Origin: Fervidobacterium nodosum Rt17-B1
Lineage (GTDB): Bacteria; Thermotogota; Thermotogae; Thermotogales; Fervidobacteriaceae
Length of the DNA: 64,000 bases
NCBI RefSeq assembly: GCF_000017545.1
Contig: NC_009718.1
Span: forward strand, 682,001 to 746,000
Direction: 5' to 3'
Shown here: positions 24,852-35,383 of the stretch, piece after piece
Numbering within the stretch: the first letter of the stretch is position 1
Layout: each line of letters starts with the position of its first letter
The notes under the pieces: generated by a model
The model's input: only the letters and a program-made list of their open reading frames with translations
Database searches by the model: none
Told to the model about the DNA's origin: nothing
Translations under genes and position numbers: made by a program

Positions 24852-26235
24852 TTTTCAACACCTCTCTATATAAAGCGAGGTAAGATTCTATCATCTTTGA
24901 GAGGGTGTACTTATCTCTAACAACTCGTTTTCCATTTTCAGAAAATGTGTGCCATAAATCTTTATTTTTGGCAAGTTCTAATATCTTTTCCGACATACTT
25001 ATGTAATCTTTAGGTTCAACAACAAAACCAGACTGTCCATCAGGATCTAAAGCTATTTCAGCGCAATTTCCAACGTTTGTTACAACAACTGGGATTCCAC
25101 AAGCCATAGATTCCAGCTGTACTAAGGGCTGACCTTCCGAGACACTGCTGAGAAGAAGAACATCTATTAAACCATAATAATCAAGAACATTCGCTTTTCC
25201 AGTGAATATAACTTTATCATTTAGTTCAAGCAAATCTATTAATTCAACACATTTTTGGTAATATTCTTCATCTTCATCAGTGGGCCCAATTATGTAAAGT
25301 CTTGCATTTTCATGCTCTTTAGCCACTATGCTAAATGCTTTTATTGCTGTTAATATATCTTTGATTGGCACTACCCTTCCAACCATGCCTATATTAAACG
25401 TTTCGTGCTCTATCCTCTTTACTTTGCTGAATTTATTTACATCTATACCATTCGGAATTACGTACATCTTACTAAAATCTGCGTTTAATTCAAGTTGAAA
25501 GAGCTGGTTTTTTTCAAATAGTGTAGTTAACGCATCACATTCTTTATACGCAACCTCACTTATCAATTTGAATATCTCTATCCATACAGGTTTATAAACC
25601 TCTTGAACATTTCTAGACTTCATTATTTCAATTTCTCTTTCTCTGTGATATATGCCATGTTCTGTAATTATTAACTTGCCATTATAGATGTATTTTCCAA
25701 CAAGTGCACTTAGTGATGCATAACCAGTCGTTGTTGAATGGTATATGTCGGCTTTTGGAGGAATAGATTGGATGGCTCCAATTATTGGGATGATAAATCC
25801 AATTACAGTCCAATAAAAACCTGTGAATCCTTCACTCTCAAAGTAATGTGAATAAATGTCGGTGATGAAATCCCAAAATTCTTTCGTTAAAATAGCCGAG
25901 TATAAATTCTTTCCGGCAACATCTTTTAATATTTCACTAAACAAGTCTGCTTTTTTACTTCTTGGAAAATCTATCAACTTACGAACGTTTAATACCAAAT
26001 TATTCGTATCAACAAACTTATTAGAAGTATCCCCCTCTGAAAACAAAAGATATTCGTATATTCTATTTAGATTTTTTGGCATTTTATATCCAAAAGGACG
26101 TTTCCATCTCCAAGGTGCAAGATGGACAACGTCGAATTGAATACCAGGAAGATTTTCAATTAACATTTGTATCCACGATGATACTCCACCTGTTATGTAC
26201 GGATACGTTCCTTCGACTATTATACAAACTCTCAT
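24844..26235 (-). CDS. pelF: PelF-like glycosyltransferase (GT4)
   Basis: 463 residues. The N-terminal EGTYPYITGGVSSWIQMLI is the typical PelF/DUF3492 opening, and the C-terminal half is a GT-B nucleotide-sugar domain (NIGMVGRVVPIKDI, SEGQPLVQLESMACGIPVVV with the E-x7-E motif). PelF uses UDP-GalNAc or UDP-GlcNAc to polymerise the Pel exopolysaccharide in the cytoplasm. No signal peptide, as expected. The start lacks an obvious ribosome-binding site. The membrane subunits PelD, PelE and PelG are not adjacent. Confidence 0.82.
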   Translation of the reverse strand: MRVCIIVEGTYPYITGGVSSWIQMLIENLPGIQFDVVHLAPWRWKRPFGYKMPKNLNRIYEYLLFSEGDTSNKFVDTNNLVLNVRKLIDFPRSKKADLFSEILKDVAGKNLYSAILTKEFWDFITDIYSHYFESEGFTGFYWTVIGFIIPIIGAIQSIPPKADIYHSTTTGYASLSALVGKYIYNGKLIITEHGIYHREREIEIMKSRNVQEVYKPVWIEIFKLISEVAYKECDALTTLFEKNQLFQLELNADFSKMYVIPNGIDVNKFSKVKRIEHETFNIGMVGRVVPIKDILTAIKAFSIVAKEHENARLYIIGPTDEDEEYYQKCVELIDLLELNDKVIFTGKANVLDYYGLIDVLLLSSVSEGQPLVQLESMACGIPVVVTNVGNCAEIALDPDGQSGFVVEPKDYISMSEKILELAKNKDLWHTFSENGKRVVRDKYTLSKMIESYLALYREVLKNG

Positions 26236-26282
26236 ATAATTTATTTTCTTTGAAGAAATGGTCCTTATTATCTAGCTATTTT

Positions 26283-26702
26283 TTAGTTAATTTCCAATAT
26301 CTCAATCTCAAAAATAAGATTCTTGCCAGCTAAAGGATGATTGGCGTCCAAAATTGCAACAGCGTCGTTCAACTCTTCAACCCTTACAACAAAGAAATTC
26401 CCATCTGGTTGATGAACTTCGAGAAGGTCCCCTACACTAACATCTTCAGGCAATCTTCCTCTTTCAACTGAGAATTTTAAATCTTCCCTGACTGGGCCAT
26501 AAGCTTTTTCAAACGAAACTGTGAATCTCTTCTTGTCGCCCATCTCCATGCCAAGTATCTCTTCTTCAAAACCAGGAATAATTTGCCCTGCGCCTACAAC
26601 AAATTCAAGTGGTTCTCTGTTCAAAGATGTATCAAAAATTTGACCATCTTCAAACATACCAGTGTAGTGAAGCTTAACTTTGTCTCCTACTTTAATACCC
26701 AT
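26283..26702 (-). CDS. FKBP-type (SlyD-like) peptidyl-prolyl isomerase
   Basis: 139 residues. FKBP core VKLHYTGMFEDGQIFDTSL and the GAGQIIPGFEEEILGMEMGDKK segment are split by an inserted IF (insert-in-flap) domain spanning roughly residues 70-120 (EKAYGPVREDLKF, VHQPDGNFFVVRV, DANHPLAGKNL). This is the SlyD layout, without the His-rich tail. It catalyses proline isomerisation and acts as a chaperone in the cytosol. ATG 26702 with AAGGAAGTG is preferred; the longer frame lacks a ribosome-binding site. Confidence 0.93.
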   Translation of the reverse strand: MGIKVGDKVKLHYTGMFEDGQIFDTSLNREPLEFVVGAGQIIPGFEEEILGMEMGDKKRFTVSFEKAYGPVREDLKFSVERGRLPEDVSVGDLLEVHQPDGNFFVVRVEELNDAVAILDANHPLAGKNLIFEIEILEIN

Positions 26703-26730
26703 GAAATCACTTCCTTTAATAAAGATAATT

Positions 26731-26755
26731 ATGTGGTAAAAATATTTTACCACAT
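26731..26755. promoter_or_regulatory. Palindrome upstream of the FKBP gene
   Basis: Eleven-base perfect arms (26731-26741 and 26745-26755) beginning ATGTGGTAAAA, with a three-base centre. On the minus strand it includes TGTGGTAAAAT, an extended -10-like sequence. It lacks a T-tract, so operator or promoter is more likely than terminator. Confidence 0.5.
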
Positions 26756-26758
26756 TTT

Positions 26759-28096
26759 TTACTTTTCATCTTTATTCTTTTTAAAAGTTGTGCTATTGTG
26801 TATGTGAACACTTAATTTTTGAGAATTATCCTTTTGATAAGAAATTATTCTTCTATGCTTAAAGTCTTTAATTGATGTAACAAAAGCATTTTTCTTACTT
26901 TGTTCTAACTTTGTTGTTTGTGTTTTCTCATCGGTTTTATCTTTGAAAATATATATCAAAACAAAGGTTATCAACGTTATGATAGTGTTTAAAAGATAAA
27001 ATGTACCAGTGATTAAAAAGAGTTTTGAATAATTTGTTGTACCACTTTTTGAAAGGTGAGTAAATATTTGAGCGGAAAATGCTTTCATTAAGTTGTTTAT
27101 AAAGTAACTTACACCTGAAAATGTGGCTAAGTAAGATTTTGGAAGATACGATAGACAGAAAACCATAAACATAGGCGTTGTTATGTTTAACAGAATATAC
27201 CTAAGTATATAAGCAACGGTAAAAAGAGCTGAGTTTAACATAAATATAGGCATCATGAAGATCAGTAAAGTTACCGAAAGATAAAGAACAAAGAGTAACA
27301 ACTTGTAACCGTACTTAGACGTTAACTTGTGGGTGAACAATGATGTTACAGCCGTTGAAAGTTGAGAAATAGTAAGGATAAGTGTTATGGTTGTCGTTGA
27401 AAACAAAAATAAATCTAAAAATATCACATTCCCAAAGTTTATAAAAACTGCCGCGGCAGCGCTCACTAACGCTCCAGATAAAATGTAATAGAATAACATC
27501 GTTAATTGCACAGGATTTAGGTACATTTTACCATTTGTTTTTAATTTTTTTCTTTTAACTCTTAACTTCGTATTAGGCAAAGCAAAAAGTGGGAGAATAG
27601 AAAATAGCGCTAAAATCATAGATAATCTTAAGCTGTTGACTAATCCTATTTTCTCTGACAGAAGACCTGCACCAAAATATCCCAAAACACCTGTAAGCAT
27701 AACTATAGCAAAGTTCATATTCGAATTTCTTAGTCTTTTCTTTTCATCTGAGCTTTCTATTACAGAAATTGTTGGTAAAATTATTGAAGTGTCAAAAAAA
27801 CCAAATAAGAAAGAAAAAACATAAAGCAAAGTATACGAGGTCGGTATCAGCCTTAACAAACCAGCGAGAGAAAATAAAGGCATTGTTACAAGCAATGTCT
27901 TTTTTCGACCGATTCTATCTGAAATGCTTGAAAAAAGAAGTCCTCCAAAAGCTAATCCCCAAGAGTAATAAAATGTAGAATTTCCGATAATAGAGTTTTC
28001 ATAAGATAAAGACTTTAAATACAAGTTAAATAAAGCAGTATATGCTGCTTTCGATATACCAACAAGGAAAGTGTAAAGGTTAATATAGAATAACAA
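26759..28096 (-). CDS. MFS transporter
   Basis: 445 residues with about twelve transmembrane helices. The loop 2-3 signature is seen as SSISDRIGRKKTLLV, and YYSWGLAFGGLLF and FLFGFFDTSIILPT fit the major facilitator pattern. A hydrophilic C-terminal tail of about 60 residues is rich in Lys, Thr and Gln and is unlike the compact core. The substrate is not inferable. Two other MFS carriers of similar general character lie at the right end of the window. Confidence 0.85.
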   Translation of the reverse strand: MLFYINLYTFLVGISKAAYTALFNLYLKSLSYENSIIGNSTFYYSWGLAFGGLLFSSISDRIGRKKTLLVTMPLFSLAGLLRLIPTSYTLLYVFSFLFGFFDTSIILPTISVIESSDEKKRLRNSNMNFAIVMLTGVLGYFGAGLLSEKIGLVNSLRLSMILALFSILPLFALPNTKLRVKRKKLKTNGKMYLNPVQLTMLFYYILSGALVSAAAAVFINFGNVIFLDLFLFSTTTITLILTISQLSTAVTSLFTHKLTSKYGYKLLLFVLYLSVTLLIFMMPIFMLNSALFTVAYILRYILLNITTPMFMVFCLSYLPKSYLATFSGVSYFINNLMKAFSAQIFTHLSKSGTTNYSKLFLITGTFYLLNTIITLITFVLIYIFKDKTDEKTQTTKLEQSKKNAFVTSIKDFKHRRIISYQKDNSQKLSVHIHNSTTFKKNKDEK

Positions 28097-28403
28097 CTTG
28101 CTCCCCCCGTTATTAATTGAAAAATTAAAGAATCTAATTTAAATAGCATTGAACATTTATATTATACCATAATTAAAAGCAAATAAAAAATCACTATCTT
28201 TATTGTTTATTTCTTTAATGTAACATTTATTATGTTGTTTAAGTTAACACACCGAATTTAGGAAACTAAAGATTCATTATATATTTACCCATATGTTACA
28301 TTAATCCACGTGAATTAATTGATTTTTTCAAAAGGTATAGTATTATTTTTAATGCAAGCATTTTTTCATTTGATTTTTTTGAATGTTGCATGGGGTGATT
28401 AGG
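28097..28403. other. Divergent intergenic region between MFS carrier and ffh
   Basis: AT-rich, non-coding. It holds an extended -10 TGGTATAAT for the MFS gene on the minus strand (TATAAT 28166-28161), an ffh promoter, and an inverted repeat TAATGTAACAT (28216-28226) / ATGTTACATTA (28293-28303) separated by 66 bases. No small gene was found in it. Confidence 0.55.
28319..28346 (+). promoter_or_regulatory. Promoter of the ffh operon
   Basis: TTGATT at 28319-28324, 16 bases, TATTAT at 28341-28346, 57 bases before the ffh start. Confidence 0.55.
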
Positions 28404-29708
28404 ATGTTTGAAGGATTGAGAGATAAATTATCAAACGCGTTTAAAGTTCTTTCTGGAAAAGGAAAAATCACTGAGAGGAATATAGAAGAGGCTATACAGA
28501 TAGTAAAGACTGCTTTATTAGCAGCAGATGTTAACTATAAAGTTGTCAAAGAGTTTGTTGAAAATGTAAAGAAGAGAGCTTTGGGAGAAGAAGTACTCAA
28601 ATCGTTAACCCCAGACCAGATGTTTGTAAAGATAATTAGGGATGAATTGATAAAACTTCTTGGGGAACGCGAACCATTTAAATTAATTCATAGGCCCGCG
28701 TATATAATGATGGTTGGTTTACAAGGTACAGGTAAGACTACCAGTGCAGCTAAAATCGCTAATTATTTGAAAAAACAAGGTAAAAATCCTATACTCGTTG
28801 CCGCAGATACTTATCGTCCAGCCGCTATAGATCAACTTGAAACGTTAGGTAAAAAGATAGGTGTGCCAGTAATCACAGGCGATAGAAAAAATGCTTTAAA
28901 AATAGTAGAGGAAGCAAAGAAACAAGTTAAAGATAGCGGTCATGATGTCGTTATCTTAGATACCGCTGGGCGATTGCACATTGATGATGAGATGATGCAA
29001 GAATTAGAACAAATAAAGGAAATGGTGAATCCTGACGAAATTTTGCTCACAGTCGACGCAATGGCTGGCCAAGACGCTGTTAATTCGGGTAAGACTTTTA
29101 ACGATAGATTAAATGTGACGGGTTTTGTAATAACAAAATTAGATGGTGACTCACGTGGTGGAGTTATATTAACAATTCGATATATAACGGGTAAACCTGT
29201 AAAATTTGTCGGCGTTGGTGAAAAGATAGACGACTTTGATGAATTTTATCCAGATAGAATTGCAAGTAGAATCCTTGGACTTGGCGATATGCTCTCACTA
29301 ATTGAAAAAGTTGAACGTGAACTTGATAAAGAAAAGATGGAAAAGATGAGTCAGAAATTCATGAGAGCTGAGTTCACATTAGAAGATTTCAGAGAACAAA
29401 TTAAAGAGATTAAAAAGCTTGGAATAGATAAAATTCTTGAAGCATTACCCGGTTCTCCACAAGTTGATTTAGATACAAGCGAAAAAGAACTTAAGCGAAT
29501 TGAGGCCATAATAAACTCAATGACACCAGAAGAAAGAAACAATCCGGATATTATAAACGCAAGTAGGAAGAAACGAATAGCCGCCGGAAGTGGAACAACA
29601 GTCCAAGATATCAATAAGCTTCTCAAATCTTACGAGGAAATGAAAAAACTTATGAAAACAATGAAAAAAGGAAAAATGCCATTTGCTCTTAAAGGATTTA
29701 AATTCTGA
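28404..29708 (+). CDS. ffh: Signal recognition particle protein Ffh
   Basis: 434 residues. NG GTPase domain with GLQGTGKTTS (G1), DTAGRLHIDDEMM (G3), TKLDGDSRGG (G4) and GVGEKIDDFDEF; the C-terminal M domain (about 300-434) is Met-rich and ends in a basic tail. It binds signal sequences and SRP RNA and targets ribosomes to the membrane. ATG 28404 follows GGGGTGATTAGG; an upstream in-frame ATG at 28383 is less likely. It leads an eight-gene operon in the T. maritima order. Confidence 0.97.
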   Translation: MFEGLRDKLSNAFKVLSGKGKITERNIEEAIQIVKTALLAADVNYKVVKEFVENVKKRALGEEVLKSLTPDQMFVKIIRDELIKLLGEREPFKLIHRPAYIMMVGLQGTGKTTSAAKIANYLKKQGKNPILVAADTYRPAAIDQLETLGKKIGVPVITGDRKNALKIVEEAKKQVKDSGHDVVILDTAGRLHIDDEMMQELEQIKEMVNPDEILLTVDAMAGQDAVNSGKTFNDRLNVTGFVITKLDGDSRGGVILTIRYITGKPVKFVGVGEKIDDFDEFYPDRIASRILGLGDMLSLIEKVERELDKEKMEKMSQKFMRAEFTLEDFREQIKEIKKLGIDKILEALPGSPQVDLDTSEKELKRIEAIINSMTPEERNNPDIINASRKKRIAAGSGTTVQDINKLLKSYEEMKKLMKTMKKGKMPFALKGFKF

Positions 29709-29734
29709 TAAAAACATTTTAGGAGGTGTTTTTA

Positions 29735-30007
29735 GTGGTAAGGATTAGGCTTACACGCATGGGAAAAAAGAAACAACCATTTTACAGGATAGTTGTCGTT
29801 GATCAGAAGAAGAAAAGAGATGGTGCTTACGTCGAAAGTTTAGGTTACTACAACCCACTTAAGGAACCTTACGAGGTAAAAGTTGACATCGACAGGGCAG
29901 TTGAATGGATGCTTAAAGGTGCTCAACCAAGTGAAACAGTTTCAAAACTCCTTGGTAAGCTTGGATTATACGAAAAATTAGAAGAAGCAAAATCTAAAAA
30001 GGCTTGA
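29735..30007 (+). CDS. rpsP: Ribosomal protein S16
   Basis: 90 residues, MVRIRLTRMGKKKQPFYRIVVVD at the N-terminus being diagnostic. Primary 16S-binding protein of the small subunit. GTG 29735 is the start: AGGAGG at 29720-29725 is ten bases away, whereas the first in-frame GTG at 29726 abuts it. Confidence 0.97.
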   Translation: MVRIRLTRMGKKKQPFYRIVVVDQKKKRDGAYVESLGYYNPLKEPYEVKVDIDRAVEWMLKGAQPSETVSKLLGKLGLYEKLEEAKSKKA

Positions 30008-30031
30008 ATGTAAATATGAGGAGGAAAAAAC

Positions 30032-30256
30032 GTGAAGGAGTTTCTTGAGTACGTCCTCAAATCTATAGCAAAACATCCAGATGATGTTGTAGTTGTTGAA
30101 TACGAAGAGGACGGAAAGAAAGTCTTTGATATTTCAGTTCATCCAGACGATGTAGGACAAGTTATAGGAAAAGATGGCAGAACGATAAAATCTATTAAAA
30201 TATTACTTTCAAGCATGTCTGATGATTCTGAGTTTATTTTAAAGGTTTTACGTTAA
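30032..30256 (+). CDS. khpA: KH-domain RNA-binding protein KhpA
   Basis: 74 residues forming a single KH domain; DVGQVIGKDGRTIKSIKILL carries the G-x-x-G loop that contacts RNA. KhpA pairs with KhpB (Jag) in many bacteria and influences cell division and small RNAs. GTG start with GAGGAGG ahead. Its place between rpsP and rimM is widely conserved. Confidence 0.93.
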   Translation: MKEFLEYVLKSIAKHPDDVVVVEYEEDGKKVFDISVHPDDVGQVIGKDGRTIKSIKILLSSMSDDSEFILKVLR

Positions 30257-30271
30257 AACAAGGTGATAGGT

Positions 30272-30801
30272 ATGATGAGAAGAGTAGAAGATCTACTAAA
30301 AGATAAAATACCATATGGAATATTGAGTAATACACACGGACTTAACGGTGATTTGAAATTGTATTTATTTTCAAATATGCCGGAACTTGTGGAAAAAATA
30401 ACCGAAGCTGTGGCATACAATGAATCACAAAAAAAGTTTGTTATTGTAAAATTTTCAAAGGTAAGAAAAGCAAGTGACTATTTTATAGTACACTTAACAG
30501 GCATAGATACAATATCGGAAGCTGAAAAATTAAAAGGTTTCATAATTTACCTTGATAAAAGCTTTTTCCCAAAATCTAAAGATGGTGAGTATTACTTTTT
30601 CGAAATTTTGAACGCTGAAGTCTACGACAATGCTGGAGAATTCATAGGTATAGTCGAGGATATTATTGAAACCGGGAATAACGATGTTATCGTTGTGAAA
30701 AAAGAAAAGGAAGAAGTACTCATCCCAGTTATAGAAAGATATATCTTGAAAATCGATAAAGAAGCAAAAAAGATAATTGTAAATATGCCGGAGTGGTTGG
30801 A

Positions 30802-30805
<4 letters not shown>
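30272..30805 (+). CDS. rimM: 16S rRNA processing protein RimM
   Basis: 177 residues. GILSNTHGLNGDLKLYLFSN is the RimM N-terminal barrel motif, and GEYYFFEILNAEVYD plus IPVIERYILKIDKEAKKI mark the PRC-like C-terminal domain. It helps mature the head of the 30S subunit, binding S19. ATG 30272 follows AAGGTGAT. Stop overlaps the trmD start. Confidence 0.95.
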
Positions 30806-32104
<1,299 letters not shown>

Positions 32105-32145
32105 ACAAACTAAACAAATTAAATGTGATAAAGGAGGTTATACAT

Positions 32146-32493
32146 ATGAGCATGGACAACATTGTTAGAATCATTGAGAAATCTCAGTTAAAAGAAGTTC
32201 CAGAGTTTAGACCTGGCGACACAGTTAGAGTACACGTTAAAGTTAAAGAAGGAGATAAGGAAAGAATACAGGCATACGAAGGTGTAGTTATTTCCATAAG
32301 AGGTTCTGGCATTAGCAAAACATTCACAGTAAGAAGAATTTCTGCAGGTGGAATCGGTGTTGAGAGAATCTTCCCACTTTACGCGCCAACTATCGATAAA
32401 ATTGAAGTTGTAAGAAGAGGTAGAGTAAGGAGGGCAAAACTCTACTACTTGAGGGATGTCAAGGGTAAGGTGAAAATTAAGGAGAGAAAATAA
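32146..32493 (+). CDS. rplS: Ribosomal protein L19
   Basis: 115 residues with the L19 signature [20 protein letters not shown] and [28 protein letters not shown]. It sits at the 50S interface near the 30S subunit. ATG 32146 follows AAGGAGG by eight bases; the longer frame from 32125 is rejected. Confidence 0.97.
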   Translation: MSMDNIVRIIEKSQLKEVPEFRPGDTVRVHVKVKEGDKERIQAYEGVVISIRGSGISKTFTVRRISAGGIGVERIFPLYAPTIDKIEVVRRGRVRRAKLYYLRDVKGKVKIKERK

Positions 32494-32494
32494 A

Positions 32495-33382
32495 ATGCCC
32501 TCAAAAGACAAAAATAAAAAAATAGAAAAAAGCAAAAGTATATTTAAGGAAACGATTATAACGTTAATTTATGCAATCGTTGCAGCCACGATAATTCGGC
32601 TTTATGTATTTGAAACTATGCTTGTTCCAACGCCTTCAATGGTCCCCACAATAAATGTGGGGGATCGTCTTTTTGTTGAGAAGGTAACGTATTCCGCGAG
32701 AGAACCACAAATTGGGGAAATCGTCGTTTTCTACACGCCATTCCCTGACGAAAGAGCTCAACAAATGCTCCGAGCTTTTGATAAATTTATGGATTCATTC
32801 TCACCAAAAGAATTTAAAGGTTCGGTCAAATATGTAAAAAGGCTTGTCGCAAAAGAAGGCGATGTAATCACGTTAAAACAAGTGGATGGTAAATGGAAGT
32901 TGTTTGTTAACGGAGAAATTCCCGAACACTTAAAAAATGTTAATTACGAACCAGATGGTATATTTAAATATCCAAAGTTATGGGATTATCTTGCGCAAGC
33001 AAGTAAATTAAAAAACAACAAAGAACAGTACAGAGCTTACCTATTCACGCTTGCACAAAAAGAAGGTAATGAACTTGCAAATATCGTTTTCAGTATCTTA
33101 GGTGGACTTGATCCGGTACCTTATGGAATCAATTACGACGTTTTTGTGACAAAGTATCTTGAACCAAATGGTATAAAACTTTCAGATTATGTCTGGGAAG
33201 AGAATGGGCAAGTTTACGTTAAAATCCCAAAAGGTTTCTATTTCTTCATGGGAGACAACTCACCACAGAGTCTTGATGGTAGATATTTTGGTTTCGTCCC
33301 AAAGCATGCGGTTATAGGAAGGCCGATATTGAGGATATGGCCATTCAACGCATTCGGGCCAGTGCAACCTTTGGTTAAATAA
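32495..33382 (+). CDS. lepB: Signal peptidase I
   Basis: 295 residues, larger than minimal signal peptidases. One N-terminal membrane helix (about 20-38), then VPTPSMVPTI with the catalytic Ser, VKYVKRLVAKEGD with the general-base Lys, and GDNSPQSLDGRYFGFVP. A long insert (roughly 130-230) separates the Lys box from the C-terminal box. It removes signal peptides outside the cytoplasmic membrane. Starts two bases after rplS and ends the operon before a terminator. Confidence 0.95.
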   Translation: MPSKDKNKKIEKSKSIFKETIITLIYAIVAATIIRLYVFETMLVPTPSMVPTINVGDRLFVEKVTYSAREPQIGEIVVFYTPFPDERAQQMLRAFDKFMDSFSPKEFKGSVKYVKRLVAKEGDVITLKQVDGKWKLFVNGEIPEHLKNVNYEPDGIFKYPKLWDYLAQASKLKNNKEQYRAYLFTLAQKEGNELANIVFSILGGLDPVPYGINYDVFVTKYLEPNGIKLSDYVWEENGQVYVKIPKGFYFFMGDNSPQSLDGRYFGFVPKHAVIGRPILRIWPFNAFGPVQPLVK

Positions 33383-33400
33383 TTGATTAATAAGATCTAG

Positions 33401-33430
33401 AAAAAGGTGGGAAACATTCCCACCTTTTTT
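33401..33430. terminator. Terminator after lepB
   Basis: Thirteen-bp stem (33401-33413 with 33417-33429) with a three-base loop and T-run; A-rich on the other side, so also usable by the opposing gene cluster. Confidence 0.9.
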
Positions 33431-33464
33431 TGCTGAAAATCTCTTATTAAATTGCTTATTTAAA

Positions 33465-34133
33465 TTACTTTTTTGCTTCTTCAATTACACTATTTAAAGC
33501 TTTGAAGAAATCAACACCGTTTTTCCCAAGTTCTTCAATTTGCTTTGATATTTCTTCATTCGACATTGCCATTTGCTTTGCTATCTCGATTGCTCCTTCT
33601 GGGTCAAAGACAAGGAGAACATTCGTGTAAACTACATTACCGACGTATTCTTCCCAAATCGCGTAGATATAAGTTCCGGAAAATTCGTCACTTGAAAACA
33701 TCTCAGTGACGCTTTTGTACGCTTCCATCGCAATTGCAACTATTTGCTGACTTGCACCTTTTTGTTGAATTTGTCCCTCAACTAGTTGTTTAAATGTTGA
33801 AACCTTCGTATTGAAATATTCTGATAATTCTTTTAACGCGTTAACTTTTGCTTTTTCACGCGCTTTTACCGTATCAAATCCACCGCCAATAGACTCTCCA
33901 CGAAATGTTAAGAGTTTCCCCTTTATATAAAGTTCTTTAACACGATTTTCCATAGGATTGTTTATGTAGACTATCTTGGCTTCTCTAGATATAGATTGAA
34001 TTTTTACACCCGCGGCCGTTATCCATTGATAATCCTCTTTGGATTTGAGCACTAAAAATATCAAGATACCTCCTACAATCAAAGCGGTAATTACGGCTAT
34101 TGTTAACCAATTCTGAGATAAGAAGTTATCCAC
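33465..34133 (-). CDS. Membrane-anchored LPP20-like protein, third paralogue
   Basis: 222 residues: one N-terminal membrane helix (about 8-28) and an extracytoplasmic domain. It shares with the two paralogues in this cluster the blocks STFKQLVEGQIQ, QQIVAIAMEAYKSVTEMF, GTYIYAIWEEYV, LLVFDPEG and GVDFFKALNSVIEEA. The pattern resembles the LPP20 family, which includes flagellar FlgP-type envelope proteins, but the match is by layout only. GTG 34133 is chosen because GGAGG is eight bases upstream; TTG 34148 would precede it. Last gene of the cluster. Confidence 0.65.
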   Translation of the reverse strand: MDNFLSQNWLTIAVITALIVGGILIFLVLKSKEDYQWITAAGVKIQSISREAKIVYINNPMENRVKELYIKGKLLTFRGESIGGGFDTVKAREKAKVNALKELSEYFNTKVSTFKQLVEGQIQQKGASQQIVAIAMEAYKSVTEMFSSDEFSGTYIYAIWEEYVGNVVYTNVLLVFDPEGAIEIAKQMAMSNEEISKQIEELGKNGVDFFKALNSVIEEAKK

Positions 34134-34178
34134 ATCTCTCACCTCCAAAGTTATTGCTTAATCATCCTCTGGTATAAA

Positions 34179-35351
34179 CTAGAAATACACTCCCAATTGG
34201 AAGCTTATTCCAGTTGGTCCACTCGTACCTAGGTACAAATTGTATCCAAGTCCTCCGTAAATTCCAAATTTTGGATTAAATTCATAAGTACCTACTCCAC
34301 CCACAAAAACTCCGTAAATAGCTCCAACAAAGTCTGTGGTGTTTAAATCAAATAAGCCTATTAAGCTTATGCCACCGCTTACAATACCACCAAATCTGTC
34401 AACCTCAAGTAATTTCATTCCAACACCAACATTAAGATAAACAGGTGTGTAACCTAAGATTTCACCAATGAAAGTTCCCATGCTTGCATAAAGTGGTAAA
34501 GGTATCTCGCCACTTGCATCAGTCCAAGCTGTCACACCTAATCCAAATAAACCAGAGAACATCGATAATCCAAGCCCGGCGTGCGCCGGCAGCGTTGGAA
34601 ATTCTTGCGCTACATCGTAAACCTCCGGCCTTTCACCATACATAAATTTCGCAACAACGCTTCCAGTCTCTTTGTCATATCCTGTTACCTTTGCATACCC
34701 GACACCTGTCGCGGTCTCTATTTGGAATATAAAACCAACCTTTGCAAGCTTCGGATCTATACCCGCAAGTAATATTTTGTCTCCTTGAATGGATTTTACG
34801 TATGCTTCCAGTTTAAATATATTTCTCAACTCGAGCCAAATTGATGATGCCGTAGATTTTAATGCATCGGATATCGCTTTCTGGGATGTCTCCTTAGAAC
34901 TCCCTGTGGATTCCATCGATTTAGAAGCAAGCAATTCGCCATTTTCAATATTGTAAAGCTTTATAGTATACCTAGAGACTGCTTGATAACTATTTGTTTT
35001 ACTACTCCAAGAAGCCGAGAGTTCAGTTAAAGTTAAAAGTAAAGCATATTTCGAACCACCCAATTTACCGATTTCCACCGCTTCGGAGACACCTAATTCA
35101 GTAAGATTTCTCTCTTTTAAAATTTTTTCTAAGTCTGCCCTTGGAAAGAGTTGGAATCTGCCAAGTTCAAGGGCTTGTTCCTCTAAAATGGACAGTAAGT
35201 AATCTACTTCGTCCATATTCCAGCCGTTTCCAATTTTTGCAGGAAGTATGACAAGCTTTATTTTTTCAGTTACTGTAATACCACCAGCAGCATTTAATAT
35301 CGAAACAAGTAAAACTGTTAATATAAAGGTTATTAATAGTAATTTCTTCAT
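34179..35351 (-). CDS. CsgG-like protein with barrel-like C-terminal region
   Basis: 390 residues with a signal peptide (about 1-21). Residues ~28-170 resemble the CsgG/LpoB N-terminal fold: KLVILPAKIGNGWNMDEVDYLLSILEEQ, FPRADLEKILKERNLTELGVSEAVEIGKLGGSKYALLLTL. After a linker domain, the last ~150 residues are Gly- and aromatic-rich beta strands (YINLGVG-like repeats) ending in LGVYF, the terminal aromatic typical of outer-membrane beta-barrel proteins. A toga-associated outer-membrane protein is inferred. Sandwiched between LPP20-like genes. Confidence 0.65.
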   Translation of the reverse strand: MKKLLLITFILTVLLVSILNAAGGITVTEKIKLVILPAKIGNGWNMDEVDYLLSILEEQALELGRFQLFPRADLEKILKERNLTELGVSEAVEIGKLGGSKYALLLTLTELSASWSSKTNSYQAVSRYTIKLYNIENGELLASKSMESTGSSKETSQKAISDALKSTASSIWLELRNIFKLEAYVKSIQGDKILLAGIDPKLAKVGFIFQIETATGVGYAKVTGYDKETGSVVAKFMYGERPEVYDVAQEFPTLPAHAGLGLSMFSGLFGLGVTAWTDASGEIPLPLYASMGTFIGEILGYTPVYLNVGVGMKLLEVDRFGGIVSGGISLIGLFDLNTTDFVGAIYGVFVGGVGTYEFNPKFGIYGGLGYNLYLGTSGPTGISFQLGVYF

Positions 35352-35383
35352 ATTATCCACCACCCTGAATTATTATTTTTAAT

